Source of the DNA: an uncultured Candidatus Saccharibacteria bacterium
GTDB taxonomy: Bacteria > Patescibacteriota > Saccharimonadia > Saccharimonadales > Saccharimonadaceae
Direction of reading: 5' to 3'
DNA length: 64,000 nucleotides
NCBI GenBank assembly: GCA_946408595.1
Contig: CAMJSX010000003.1
Coordinates: 32,613-96,612, forward strand
Both the position numbers and the translations under genes were made by a program. The stretch's first letter is position 1; each line of letters begins with the position of its first letter. Shown here one piece after another: positions 1-7,900 of this stretch. The notes under the pieces are model-generated. The model made no database searches. It was given only the letters and a program-made list of their open reading frames with translations, and was not told the origin of the DNA.

Positions 1-279
1 GATATGTATGTCGGCTTTGCTAAAACCGCTCGCGAGGAAGGCTTCGAAGAATTAGCCAAGAAATTTGAAGGCGTTGCCGCAATCGAAAAATCGCACGAAG
101 AAAGATATCGTAAGCTACTTAAGAATATCAAAGATAAAGTAGTGTTCTCGCGTGATGGTGACACAATTTGGGTTTGTCGTAACTGTGGCCACATTGTAGT
201 TGGCAAAGATGCTCCAGAAATCTGTCCAGTTTGTAGCCATCCAAAATCATATTTCGAAATCAAATCACAAAACTACTAA
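1..279 (+). CDS. rbr: Rubrerythrin, C-terminal part (5' end outside window)
   Basis: The reading frame is open from base 1, so the gene starts before the window and the ATG at 4 is internal. The visible part holds the last helix of the ferritin-like diiron domain, including an EKSHEERY segment whose Glu and His are iron ligands in the family. A rubredoxin-like domain follows with the ligand pairs CRNCGH and CPVCSHP. Rubrerythrins reduce peroxide in the cytoplasm of anaerobes and microaerophiles. This fits the anaerobic ribonucleotide reductase at 7.9 kb. No terminator is seen before the opposing tRNA-Thr. Confidence 0.93.
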   Translation, partial: DMYVGFAKTAREEGFEELAKKFEGVAAIEKSHEERYRKLLKNIKDKVVFSRDGDTIWVCRNCGHIVVGKDAPEICPVCSHPKSYFEIKSQNY

Positions 280-284
280 AAAAA

Positions 285-360
285 TGGAGCCGACTGTCAG
301 GTTTGAACTGACGACCTACGGTTTACAAAACCGTTGCTCTACCAGCTGAGCTAAGTCGGC
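285..360 (-). tRNA. tRNA-Thr (anticodon TGT), CCA encoded
   Basis: The reverse strand folds as a cloverleaf. The acceptor strands GCCGACT and AGTCGGC pair fully, the anticodon stem is ACGGT/ACCGT with loop TTTGTAA, and the CCA end is encoded at 285-287. Confidence 0.97.
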
Positions 361-396
361 ATAAAGCTATTATAGCATATCTAGAAATAAATATGC

Positions 397-402
397 TATA
401 AT
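397..402 (+). promoter_or_regulatory. -10 box of rmuC (leaderless type)
   Basis: TATAAT preceded by TGC, ending 6 nt before the rmuC ATG. There is no room for a Shine-Dalgarno site. Confidence 0.7.
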
Positions 403-408
403 TTTTTT

Positions 409-1524
409 ATGGATATAGCGTTAATGGTTGTGGGGGTATTAATAATAGTATTACTTTTGGTGCTGATTTTTAAAAAGTCAGGCACGGAGAAATCTGCCGA
501 TTTCAAATCGATGGAAGAAAGATTGATTCGTATGGAAGGCCAGGTCAAGGAAATCAATCCGGCCATCGACAGAAACTTCCGTGAAAACCGCAAGGAAATT
601 GCCGAGAACCTCGAAAGATTACAGACCGGCAACGAAAAGAAACTTGAGGAAATGCGTGAAACGGTTGATGAAAAACTAAAAGCATCAGTAGAAAAACGTT
701 TCAACGAAAGTTTCAAATCAATTTCGACCCAACTTACGCAAGTTTATCAAGGCCTTGGCGAAATGAAAAACCTCGCAACCGGCGTAGGCGATCTTAAAAA
801 AGTGATGGAAGGCGTAAAAACCCGTGGTATTTATGGAGAAGTGCAACTTGGTTCTATTATCAGTGATATGCTAAATAAATCCCAATACGAAGAGAACATC
901 GCCACGAAGCCAGGCTCAAATGACCGCGTAGAATTTGCAATTAAAATGCCAGGTAAAGAAGACAACGTTTATCTACCAATCGACTCTAAATTTCCAGTCG
1001 AGAATTATTCTAGATTAATTGCGGCCTATGATAGCGGAAATAAGGCAGATATTGCACTTTACCAAAAAGCACTGGCTAATGACGTAAAAGAACAGGCTAA
1101 AAAGATTTCAACCAAGTATTTGGAGCCACCAATGACTACAGAATTTGGAGTGATGTTTGTGCCAACTGAGTCTTTGTATGCGGAAATTATTCGTATCCCA
1201 GGTCTCTCGGACGAGATTCGTAAGAAACTAAAAATTACTATTGCTTCACCATCAACGCTCCCTGTGATGCTAAATGGCTTGGTGATGGGTTTCCGCACCT
1301 TGGCAATCGAAAAACGTTCAGCAGATGTTTGGCAGACTCTCGGTGCCGTCAAAACTCAATTTGGCAAGTTCGGTGACCTACTCGAGGGAGTACAAAAGAA
1401 ACTTCAAGAATCAGCTAACAAAATCGATGATGCTAAGACCACTTCTCGTCAAATTGAACGAAAACTTAAAGACGTCGAAGAACTACCAGAATCAGAATCA
1501 GTCAAGCTAATTGGCAAAATCTAG
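409..1524 (+). CDS. rmuC: RmuC-family DNA recombination protein
   Basis: The 371-aa protein has an N-terminal membrane anchor at about residues 4-22. A long charged coiled coil covers about 35-125, followed by the RmuC domain (about 130-350) with the family pattern GVKTRGIYGEVQLG near 135-150. RmuC proteins carry a restriction-nuclease-like fold and limit inversions at short inverted repeats in E. coli; the exact reaction is unsettled. The ATG is 6 nt after a TATAAT, so the transcript is probably leaderless. The 3' end overlaps the convergent lepB by 4 nt. Length and domain order are normal for the family. Confidence 0.9.
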   Translation: MDIALMVVGVLIIVLLLVLIFKKSGTEKSADFKSMEERLIRMEGQVKEINPAIDRNFRENRKEIAENLERLQTGNEKKLEEMRETVDEKLKASVEKRFNESFKSISTQLTQVYQGLGEMKNLATGVGDLKKVMEGVKTRGIYGEVQLGSIISDMLNKSQYEENIATKPGSNDRVEFAIKMPGKEDNVYLPIDSKFPVENYSRLIAAYDSGNKADIALYQKALANDVKEQAKKISTKYLEPPMTTEFGVMFVPTESLYAEIIRIPGLSDEIRKKLKITIASPSTLPVMLNGLVMGFRTLAIEKRSADVWQTLGAVKTQFGKFGDLLEGVQKKLQESANKIDDAKTTSRQIERKLKDVEELPESESVKLIGKI

Positions 1525-2189
1525 AAACCACGAATTTTATCAAACGGGAATAACCTTAATATTACCGGACCGATAATACGACAAAACGGGATAGTACCAA
1601 GTCCATTTCTGGAGTCCCAAGAATGGGAACCTTCACGGTTGTCGCCTGAAACAAATAATTCACCTTCAGGCACTACCATATCAACCTCACCTGACGTGTA
1701 TTGTTTCGGGCCATCATCTTCGGATTTGCGCCAGTCAGTATCATAAACAAATCCCTCAGGATGCTCTTCATTATAAATGGTCATAGTGCCATATTGTACA
1801 ACAACACGTTCACCAGGGAATGCGATAACACGTTTAATAATATATTGATCATTAACACCAGATGGGACGGTACAAGTCATCGGATTATTCACACCGGCTT
1901 CTTTGTAAGCTTTAACAGCTTCTTCATCTTCATTTATAAATACTATAATCTGACCGCGCTCAGGAATGTATTCCTTACCTAGAAAATGTTCCCAAGAAAC
2001 CACCGCACGATTAACTACAACTCGGTCGTCATTATGCAAAGTGTTCTCCATACTAGCGCCGACAACATTATAGGAACGGTAAACATAAGTATTCAAGAAC
2101 AAAGTCCCCAGAACAATCGCAGCAATGAAGCCAAAAAGACTAAGTATATCTTTAATTAACGGGTGTTTTTGGAAAAATGTTGGTTGCAT
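1521..2189 (-). CDS. lepB: Signal peptidase I
   Basis: Type I signal peptidase of 222 aa, which cleaves signal peptides from exported proteins at the outer face of the membrane. One N-terminal membrane segment (about 14-34) precedes box B with the catalytic serine (GASMENTL, Ser46), box D with the catalytic lysine (IIKRVIAFPGE, Lys119) and box E (SGDNREGSHSWDSR). Both dyad residues are present, so it should be active. The start is the ATG lying 6 nt after a minus-strand TATAAT. Its likely substrates in this window include the FISUMP surface protein and the polysaccharide deacetylase. Confidence 0.96.
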   Translation of the reverse strand: MQPTFFQKHPLIKDILSLFGFIAAIVLGTLFLNTYVYRSYNVVGASMENTLHNDDRVVVNRAVVSWEHFLGKEYIPERGQIIVFINEDEEAVKAYKEAGVNNPMTCTVPSGVNDQYIIKRVIAFPGERVVVQYGTMTIYNEEHPEGFVYDTDWRKSEDDGPKQYTSGEVDMVVPEGELFVSGDNREGSHSWDSRNGLGTIPFCRIIGPVILRLFPFDKIRGF

Positions 2190-2195
2190 TATTTA

Positions 2196-2201
2196 ATTAT
2201 A
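2196..2201 (-). promoter_or_regulatory. -10 box of lepB (leaderless type)
   Basis: TATAAT on the minus strand, 6 nt before the lepB ATG. Confidence 0.65.
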
Positions 2202-2231
2202 TCACTTTTAAGCTAATTTTTATAAATCTGC

Positions 2232-2237
2232 TATAAT
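2232..2237 (+). promoter_or_regulatory. -10 box of the 2247 membrane protein gene
   Basis: TATAAT ending 9 nt before the ATG, without a Shine-Dalgarno site. It is divergent from the lepB -10 box, which lies 30 bp away. Confidence 0.6.
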
Positions 2238-2246
2238 ATAGAATAT

Positions 2247-3029
2247 ATGGCAGATTTCGTTTTTGCAAGAAAGTCTAGAAACATCGCAAGTACCACAGTA
2301 CACATTTTTCTAAATATCTTACTTGGCATTAGCGTTGTTTTAATCACCGTCTTCAGCGGCACACCACTATTTGGCTTGATATTAGTATTAGTATCAAAAT
2401 GGCGAGTCTTTGCAGTACGAAGCCGCTACATCTGGCTAAATATCAAGTCAAATCTAGTCGATTTAATAGTAGGTATTAGTATAGTCTTGTTGACATATTA
2501 CGCCGGGAACACCTTACTGCCAGTAGACTTCCTGTTAATGGCATTTTACATAATTTGGTTAACAGTAATCAAGCCACAATCAAACGAAACAGCTACACTG
2601 GTGCAATCATTATCCGCAGTATTTCTCGGCATGTCCACAGTGACGTTTATCGCTTCCGGCCAAAACCCACTTCTTACAATACTGCTGGCATTTCTAGTGG
2701 GTTATTCAGCGAGCCGACACGTCCTTTCGCAAACGAGCAGTAATGATTTTACTTTGACAACACTCGTATGTGGGTTAGTCTTCGCCGAAATAGCTTGGCT
2801 CTGCCAATCTTGGGCAATTATATACACCTTCGGAGCCTCCGGGATTAGAATTCCGCAGGTAGCGATTATCATGACCATCTTTGCCTTTGTCTATAATTAC
2901 GCAAGACAGGCGATGATTCGCTACCAAGATGATTTTAGATTTCGCCACATCATCGCGCCAGTATTATTTGGCGTGATTTTAGTAGGCATTATTGTAATTT
3001 GGTTTAGTAACCCAATATTTAATATATAA
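2247..3029 (+). CDS. Polytopic membrane protein of unknown function
   Basis: I do not recognise this 260-aa protein. It is almost entirely hydrophobic, with about seven or eight membrane segments separated by short basic loops (SKWRVFAVRSRY, YNYARQAMIRYQDDFRFRH), and has no signal peptide cleavage site. It sits 9 nt upstream of htrA and is probably co-transcribed with it, so a link to envelope quality control is possible but is only inference. Confidence 0.75.
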   Translation: MADFVFARKSRNIASTTVHIFLNILLGISVVLITVFSGTPLFGLILVLVSKWRVFAVRSRYIWLNIKSNLVDLIVGISIVLLTYYAGNTLLPVDFLLMAFYIIWLTVIKPQSNETATLVQSLSAVFLGMSTVTFIASGQNPLLTILLAFLVGYSASRHVLSQTSSNDFTLTTLVCGLVFAEIAWLCQSWAIIYTFGASGIRIPQVAIIMTIFAFVYNYARQAMIRYQDDFRFRHIIAPVLFGVILVGIIVIWFSNPIFNI

Positions 3030-3038
3030 AGGAGTAAA

Positions 3039-4244
3039 ATGGAAGAAAACAAGGGTGATAATTTTGAAAAAGAAAAAGCAAATAAGCCAGATGAAGGTAA
3101 AGAGCAAACAAAAAAAGCCAAAAAATCTCATGGCAATGGATTTGCAATCTTTTTAGCATCGTTGGCATTGATTGTATCGTGCACCGGAACAGTTTTTAGC
3201 GTTTTAAGCTATCAAAAATCAGCCACTCCGCTTACTATCCTGACCGGCGATGGTAAAGATGGCAATTCTGCAAATTTCGTTGAAGGTTCGGTAGCCGACA
3301 TTGTCAGCAAAGTGTCTGAAAGTGTGGTGTCAATAGTCACGTCCATCAAGTCAACCGGATTCTTTGGCTACAGTTATGATTCTCAAGCGGCAGGAACAGG
3401 GATAATCGTTACAGCCGATGGCTATGTTCTCACCAACAAACACGTCATTGAAGACGCAACGAAGATCAGCGTCGTTCTTGACGATGGCACTACTTATGAA
3501 GATGTAAAATTGGTAGCCACTGACCCACTAAATGATATTGCCTTCCTCAAAATCGACGGCGTATCTGATTTGAAATCAGCGACTTTAGGCAATTCCAAGA
3601 CCATCACTGTAGGTCAACAAGTCATTGCTATAGGTAATGCCCTAGGTATGTATCAAAACACTGTCACCTCAGGAATTATTTCCGGGATTGGGCGCTCTTT
3701 AACTGCAACAGATAGCACCGGCACTATGCAAGAAGAATTGAATGATATGATTCAAACTGATGCAGCCATTAACTCTGGTAACTCAGGTGGTCCATTGATT
3801 AATGCTGCTGGTGAAGTCATCGGGATCAATACCGCTACCGGAGTATCAGCAGAGAATATGGGTTTTGCCATTCCGATTTCATCCGTGAAAGGGATGCTCA
3901 CACAGCTGATTGAAAAAGGCGAAGCTCAGAGGGCATATATTGGTGTTTACAGCGTAGAAATTACACCAGACGTTGCCAAAGAGTATAATTTACCAGTCAG
4001 TTCAGGCGTATATCTATATAATTCAGCTAAATATTCAGCAATTGTCAAAGGCAGCCCAGCCGAAAAAGCCGGTTTACAGAATAAAGACATCATCACCGCA
4101 GTAAATGGCGTCAAAATTGGAGCATCTGGCTCATTATCAACCCTAATCGGTGAATACAAACCTGGTGATACGGTCCAATTGACAGTCATTCGCGACGGCA
4201 ATGAAATCGCAATCAATGTTACCTTAGGTGCTTATTCTAAATAG
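3039..4244 (+). CDS. htrA: HtrA/DegP-like serine protease with PDZ domain
   Basis: S1C-family envelope protease of 401 aa. A lysine-rich cytoplasmic tail (1-33) precedes one membrane anchor (about 34-57). The trypsin-like domain (about 85-285) shows the full triad: His135 in TNKHVI, Asp166 in DPLNDIAFLKI and Ser249 in GNSGGPL. A single C-terminal PDZ domain covers about 295-395. The family degrades misfolded exported proteins. An AGGAG Shine-Dalgarno precedes the ATG, and the gene follows the membrane-protein gene at 2247 in an apparent operon. The end overlaps the convergent prmC by 8 nt. Confidence 0.95.
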   Translation: MEENKGDNFEKEKANKPDEGKEQTKKAKKSHGNGFAIFLASLALIVSCTGTVFSVLSYQKSATPLTILTGDGKDGNSANFVEGSVADIVSKVSESVVSIVTSIKSTGFFGYSYDSQAAGTGIIVTADGYVLTNKHVIEDATKISVVLDDGTTYEDVKLVATDPLNDIAFLKIDGVSDLKSATLGNSKTITVGQQVIAIGNALGMYQNTVTSGIISGIGRSLTATDSTGTMQEELNDMIQTDAAINSGNSGGPLINAAGEVIGINTATGVSAENMGFAIPISSVKGMLTQLIEKGEAQRAYIGVYSVEITPDVAKEYNLPVSSGVYLYNSAKYSAIVKGSPAEKAGLQNKDIITAVNGVKIGASGSLSTLIGEYKPGDTVQLTVIRDGNEIAINVTLGAYSK

Positions 4245-4890
4245 CCTGAAACTCAAAGCTCAAGATATATCCTGCTGTTTTAAGTAGGGTATATTTTTTT
4301 GCTTTTGAATAATTGATGATAGCATCATGTTGACAAGGATCTGCTTCCAAGATGAGATATTTGATCTGACGGTTTGAAGCTTGATCAATTAGTTGTTTAA
4401 TTAAGGCTAAACCATGATCTTCGGCATAAAGAGCGATGGCCGGTTCTTCAGAAAGCGTTTTCTTGTCTAACCAATCCCAGGATTCGTCCACGTAAGGTAG
4501 ATTTGCCACCACCACATCAGGGGTAAAATTGACTTTTTCGAGCAAGTGTGATATAATAAAAGATATGGATGCGTCGAGTTTAGACGCATTTTTCTTTGCA
4601 ATCTCAAGTGCGGCTTCAGAAATATCCGAAGCGAAGATTTTGGCTTCAGGCAACTCTAGGGCAAGTGTTATAGCAATACAGCCAGAACCAGTACCAACAT
4701 CAAGAATAATAGGTTTTTCAGGTAAAACTCGTGGGTTAGGCTTCACACCAGGAAGATAAGACTTACCGGCGAGATCTAACACTGTATCAATAATCTGTTC
4801 CGTCTCTGGACGAGGAATCAAAACATCTGGCGTCACTAAAAAATCACGCCCATAAAAATTTTGATAACCTCTACTGTAGACTACGTTCAT
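4237..4890 (-). CDS. prmC: Release factor glutamine methyltransferase PrmC, short form
   Basis: N5-glutamine methyltransferase acting on the GGQ motif of release factors. The SAM-binding motif [10 protein letters not shown] (about 64-73) and the catalytic NLPY (130-133) are visible. At 217 aa it is about 60 residues shorter than usual: it begins directly at the FYGRDF...IPRPETE segment and lacks the N-terminal helical domain that contacts the release factor in E. coli. The start codon lies inside the end of prfA (20-nt overlap), so the two are translationally coupled and the substrate is the upstream product. No alternative upstream start is evident. Confidence 0.88.
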   Translation of the reverse strand: MNVVYSRGYQNFYGRDFLVTPDVLIPRPETEQIIDTVLDLAGKSYLPGVKPNPRVLPEKPIILDVGTGSGCIAITLALELPEAKIFASDISEAALEIAKKNASKLDASISFIISHLLEKVNFTPDVVVANLPYVDESWDWLDKKTLSEEPAIALYAEDHGLALIKQLIDQASNRQIKYLILEADPCQHDAIINYSKAKKYTLLKTAGYILSFEFQAI

Positions 4891-5905
4891 GCTTAGTTAG
4901 CTCATGAATTAGGTCGTCAATGTCACCATCCATCACCGCAGGAATATTCGAACGAGAGTAATGAATACGGTGGTCAGTCACGCGGTCTTGCGGGAAATTA
5001 TAGGTACGAATTTTTTCGCTTCTATCACCGGTGCCAATCAGAGATTTGCGGGCTTCGGAAGCAGATTTAAGCTCTTCTTCCTTCTTGCGTTCAAGAAGCC
5101 TTGAGCGGAGAATGTTCATGGCTTTAATACGGTTTTGTTGTTGTGAGCGCTCATCCTGCATCGCCACAACAAGACCCGTAGGTAAATGCGTAATTCTCAC
5201 AGCAGAGTCAGTCGTGTTAACACCCTGGCCACCATGCCCACCAGAACGATAAATATCGATGCGTAAATCTTCCGGATTAATCACCAAATCTTGTTCAGAA
5301 GCTTCAGGAAGAACAGCCACAGTAGCGGTAGAAGTATGAATCCGTCCTTGTGATTCGGTCACTGGTACACGTTGGACACGATGTACGCCACCTTCAAACT
5401 TTAGTTGGCCGTAGGCATTGTCGCCAGATATCTTAAAAATCACTTCCTTCATGCCACCAGCCTCATTCTCGTTTTGGGACATAAGCTCTGCTTTAAGACC
5501 ATGGTTTTCAGCATATTTTACATACATGCGGTAAAGCTCACCAGCAAATAAGGAAGCCTCGTCTCCACCAGCCCCAGCACGAATTTCGATAATCGCTGGT
5601 TTGTCATCCGCTGGATCACGGGGAATCAGGAGCTCTTCAAGTTCAGCCTGCATCGAATCAATAGATTCTTTCAAAGTTTTTACATCATCTCTGGCAATCT
5701 CACCAAGCTCTGGATCATTAACGAGTGATTCCGCCTCTTCAAGATTAGCCTTAGACTGAGTAATTTGAGCATCTAAATCAATAATCTGATGAAGCAGCGC
5801 CACACGCTTACTTTTACTGGCAAAATCAGAGTCAGAAAAAGCATCAGGACGAGCCAAAAACGCTTCCAGTTCATTTAGTTCATCTTTATATTTTTGTATA
5901 TCCAT
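4871..5905 (-). CDS. prfA: Peptide chain release factor 1
   Basis: Class I release factor for UAA and UAG. The PVT tripeptide (181-183, the PxT stop-codon recognition motif of RF1) and GGQ (225-227 in [10 protein letters not shown]) are both present. A longer frame starts at 5929, but the ATG at 5905 ([10 protein letters not shown]) is preferred because a minus-strand TATAAT ends 6 nt upstream and the protein then has normal RF1 length (344 aa). It is followed in operon by prmC. Confidence 0.96.
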   Translation of the reverse strand: MDIQKYKDELNELEAFLARPDAFSDSDFASKSKRVALLHQIIDLDAQITQSKANLEEAESLVNDPELGEIARDDVKTLKESIDSMQAELEELLIPRDPADDKPAIIEIRAGAGGDEASLFAGELYRMYVKYAENHGLKAELMSQNENEAGGMKEVIFKISGDNAYGQLKFEGGVHRVQRVPVTESQGRIHTSTATVAVLPEASEQDLVINPEDLRIDIYRSGGHGGQGVNTTDSAVRITHLPTGLVVAMQDERSQQQNRIKAMNILRSRLLERKKEEELKSASEARKSLIGTGDRSEKIRTYNFPQDRVTDHRIHYSRSNIPAVMDGDIDDLIHELTKHERSLQ

Positions 5906-5911
5906 GTTATA

Positions 5912-5917
5912 ATTATA
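5912..5917 (-). promoter_or_regulatory. -10 box of prfA (leaderless type)
   Basis: Minus-strand TATAAT, 6 nt before the ATG at 5905. It decides the choice of start over the one at 5929. Confidence 0.65.
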
Positions 5918-5934
5918 ACATACTTTCATAATCT

Positions 5935-6011
5935 GGGGATTTAGCTCAGTTGGCTAGAGCGTACGATTCACATTCGTAAGGTCACAGGTTCGAGCCCTGT
6001 AATCCCCACCA
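5935..6011 (+). tRNA. tRNA-Val (anticodon CAC), CCA encoded
   Basis: Cloverleaf with acceptor GGGGATT/AATCCCC, anticodon stem TACGA/TCGTA around loop TTCACAT, and CCA at 6009-6011. Its last bases are duplicated at 7109-7121. Confidence 0.97.
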
Positions 6012-6012
6012 T
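6000..6012 (+). repeat. Left 13-bp direct repeat (tRNA-Val 3' end), att-like
   Basis: TAATCCCCACCAT covers the last T-stem base, the 3' acceptor strand, CCA and one further T. The identical 13-mer recurs at 7109-7121 in the same orientation. Flanking bases differ, so the repeat is exactly 13 bp. Confidence 0.85.
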
Positions 6013-6060
6013 TCAGGTTATAAAATCATTTTCAACTATTTAGTAATCCGTAAATATCTG

Positions 6061-7029
6061 TTAAATCCCTTGCGATTTATTTTTTAATCGGTTGAGATTA
6101 GCGTTCCAGAAATTAAAGGCATCCTTATCTCCTAATATTTTTTCTTCTTTCATTTTTAACCTGTAAAATCTCTCTTTTTGTTCGTCATCCATATTATCCC
6201 AATCTTTCGGGGACACCTCGAGACGATTTCTTTCAACTACCATTTTTAATGCAGCACGATAGCCTCTTGCAGTCTCTTCGTCGCCCTCTTCCTGTGCTTT
6301 AATTAATTCCGCCTCAAGTTTACTTAATTGTTCTGCTGCTGGATGGTTAAAAGAATTTGGATTACTGGATGCTCTTTCAGCTTTTGTGATTGGAGCAGTA
6401 TCTACTTTTATGTCTACTGTGGAATACCCGTCTTTTTTAAAGGTGGAAGAATCAACATTTATATTCATATTGATCATCTCTAAGCCATGTTGCTTGAGTC
6501 TGCGCCCCAGAAGTGCTCTACCAAGGTCTCCCTTATTACCGATAAACATATCAAATTTCGAATTAATTAGGCTGTCATTTCCTATTGATTGGTGGTAAGC
6601 GCCATTATTGACTAGGTTTTTCAGAAGTTTTCCTTCGGCGTACTCGGTGTCCTCGTTCTTAAAACCGTACCTATCCATTATCTTGTCTACATAATAGTCT
6701 GGCCCTTTGTCAACAAATCTATCGCCAAGCATTTGGGCTTGTTCGTCACGGAGATTTTTAGCTTCGTTGAACAAAAACCTTGATGTTTTCACTCTAAGGA
6801 CTGTATCCTCATCAGATTCTTCTTGGCCAGTTTCTCTTGAATATATTTTTCCGTTCTTAATTACAAATTTTTGGGTATCATTCAAAACATCGGAAGGGGA
6901 AGTCAGTTCCGTTTCATAACCTTCAGAATGTTTTTCACCACTAAAAGGAATATCTTTCAACCCGTCCCATCCTGTCAATTTTAGGGTTTCAGATGCTTGT
7001 TCACCAGTATTTGATAATGTTTCTGTCAT
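6061..7029 (-). CDS. Orphan hydrophilic protein inside tRNA-Val-flanked segment
   Basis: I do not recognise this 322-aa protein. It is hydrophilic, contains no cysteine, and has no signal peptide or membrane segment. The N-terminal third is rich in acidic residues and Ser/Thr. A predicted charged helix lies at about 232-270 (EQLSKLEAELIKAQEE), and the C-terminal 50 residues are rich in Lys, Glu and Asp. The gene is the only one between the 13-bp repeats at 6000 and 7109, and it points towards the tRNA. Two overlapping TATAAT boxes lie 12-17 nt upstream of its ATG. It may be cargo of a small integrated element; the function is unknown. Confidence 0.75.
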   Translation of the reverse strand: MTETLSNTGEQASETLKLTGWDGLKDIPFSGEKHSEGYETELTSPSDVLNDTQKFVIKNGKIYSRETGQEESDEDTVLRVKTSRFLFNEAKNLRDEQAQMLGDRFVDKGPDYYVDKIMDRYGFKNEDTEYAEGKLLKNLVNNGAYHQSIGNDSLINSKFDMFIGNKGDLGRALLGRRLKQHGLEMINMNINVDSSTFKKDGYSTVDIKVDTAPITKAERASSNPNSFNHPAAEQLSKLEAELIKAQEEGDEETARGYRAALKMVVERNRLEVSPKDWDNMDDEQKERFYRLKMKEEKILGDKDAFNFWNANLNRLKNKSQGI

Positions 7030-7108
7030 AAGTATACTTAAATTATATTATATCATTTGTTAGCAACCACTTGCCATTTTTCCTATAGCCTTTTAAAACC
7101 TGGCGAAT

Positions 7109-7121
7109 TAATCCCCACCAT
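7109..7121 (+). repeat. Right 13-bp direct repeat, att-like
   Basis: Exact copy of the tRNA-Val 3' end at 6000-6012, 1,109 bp downstream. It is not part of any tRNA fold here, which fits a displaced attachment-site half. Confidence 0.85.
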
Positions 7122-7136
7122 GAAAGTTATTTGTTA

Positions 7137-7165
7137 GAAAAATCCCCCGACAACAGTCGGGGGAT
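7137..7165 (-). terminator. Rho-independent terminator of the 7174 gene
   Basis: Perfect 10-bp stem ATCCCCCGAC / GTCGGGGGAT around a 4-nt loop, followed on the minus strand by a T run. Confidence 0.9.
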
Positions 7166-7173
7166 AAATGAGA

Positions 7174-7494
7174 TCAGGCGGCTGGCAGAAAGTATAATTG
7201 ATCACAGAGATTGACAATCTCTTCTTCACTGAGGTCAAAGTAAAATGCATTGAATTCCTCAGCTTCTTTAAAGATCTTCCCCTTAGAAAGGAGGGAAAGA
7301 TCCCAGCCACCAGAATCTTCTCCAGACGAAGAGCGACGCTCAAAATAGACGCCGTATCCGTTCGGATAGAAGACCTCAGCACTATATCTATTACTCATCC
7401 TGTGCAGAGAGTAAACGAAGTTCTGTTCAAAAGAAACAGCGCCTCTAGATATATGTGCAATGGTTTCGGGGGAAAGAGAGATAAGGTTCATCAT
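7174..7494 (-). CDS. Small orphan protein, 106 aa
   Basis: I do not recognise it. The preferred start (MMNLISLSPETIAHIS) has an AAAGG Shine-Dalgarno 8 nt upstream; a longer frame to 7533 lacks one. The protein is soluble and acidic, with a glycine/serine-rich middle (RRSSSGEDSGG) and a helical C terminus ending in YFLPAA. It is the distal gene of a unit driven by a perfect consensus promoter (7684-7712), has a leader of about 180 nt and ends at a strong terminator, so it should be well transcribed. A 29-codon frame lies just upstream in the same direction. Confidence 0.65.
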   Translation of the reverse strand: MMNLISLSPETIAHISRGAVSFEQNFVYSLHRMSNRYSAEVFYPNGYGVYFERRSSSGEDSGGWDLSLLSKGKIFKEAEEFNAFYFDLSEEEIVNLCDQLYFLPAA

Positions 7495-7497
7495 GGC

Positions 7498-7677
7498 GAT
7501 GACCTTTCTAACCGCGACCTTCGTGCAAAGCACTTATAGTCGTGAAAGCGGCACCCATTCTCTTTGAGATGGGCGGAACCTCGAGGGCCCTTTTCATCTG
7601 TTCACCAAATGCGCATATATATTAATATGCGCCACAACCTCTTTTTAATTTACTGATTCACACCTCAATGTGAATAT
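7498..7677 (-). ncRNA. Long structured 5' leader upstream of the 7174 gene
   Basis: The transcript from the 7684-7712 promoter has about 180 nt before the coding start. Three hairpins are visible on the minus strand: TTCACA/TGTGAA near the 5' end, GCGCATAT/ATATGCGC, and a CCCAT/ATGGG stem extended by CTC/GAG. I cannot match it to a riboswitch class. It may be a leader, a cis-regulator or a separate small RNA. Confidence 0.4.
7508..7597 (-). CDS. Possible 29-aa leader peptide
   Basis: This short frame runs from ATG at 7597 (MKRALEVPPISKRMG...) to a TAG at 7510-7508. It ends 13 nt before the start of the 106-aa orphan gene, with that gene's Shine-Dalgarno in between. Its own ribosome site is weak (GGTG). 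It may be a regulatory upstream frame or an accident within a structured leader. Confidence 0.3.
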   Translation of the reverse strand: MKRALEVPPISKRMGAAFTTISALHEGRG

Positions 7678-7683
7678 AATATC

Positions 7684-7712
7684 ATTATAGCATACTTTAC
7701 AAAATTTGTCAA
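7684..7712 (-). promoter_or_regulatory. Perfect consensus promoter, minus strand
   Basis: TTGACA, 17-bp spacer, TATAAT, with TG one base before the -10 (extended -10). It drives the leader and the orphan gene at 7174. Confidence 0.9.
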
Positions 7713-7756
7713 TAGTACAGCTTTGTTGTATTTTTTACATTTTTAGCATAAAAGTC

Positions 7757-7785
7757 TTGAAATACTAGATTTAGTGGTGTATGAT
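7757..7785 (+). promoter_or_regulatory. Promoter of nrdD-nrdG
   Basis: TTGAAA, 17-bp spacer, TATGAT. Transcription from here gives a leader of about 110 nt with a small hairpin (GTTG/CAAC) at about 7809. I could not see a clear NrdR box pair. Confidence 0.7.
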
Positions 7786-7900
7786 AGATACAAGACGCTA
7801 AATGTAGGGTTGCTGCAACAAGCATTACCACCGTAGTCACCCAACAAAAAGGTCATATATTATAAATAACGAAATGAAATACTTGAAGGAGGTATATTTC

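Noticed and set aside
7198-7539. 113-codon open frame on the plus strand
   Set aside because: It is antisense to the orphan gene with a clear Shine-Dalgarno, promoter and terminator on the minus strand, and it has no ribosome site of its own.
7498-7677. Known riboswitch (guanidine, ZTP, c-di-GMP) in the leader at 7.5 kb
   Set aside because: A few short words are reminiscent, but the core motifs of none of these classes could be found.
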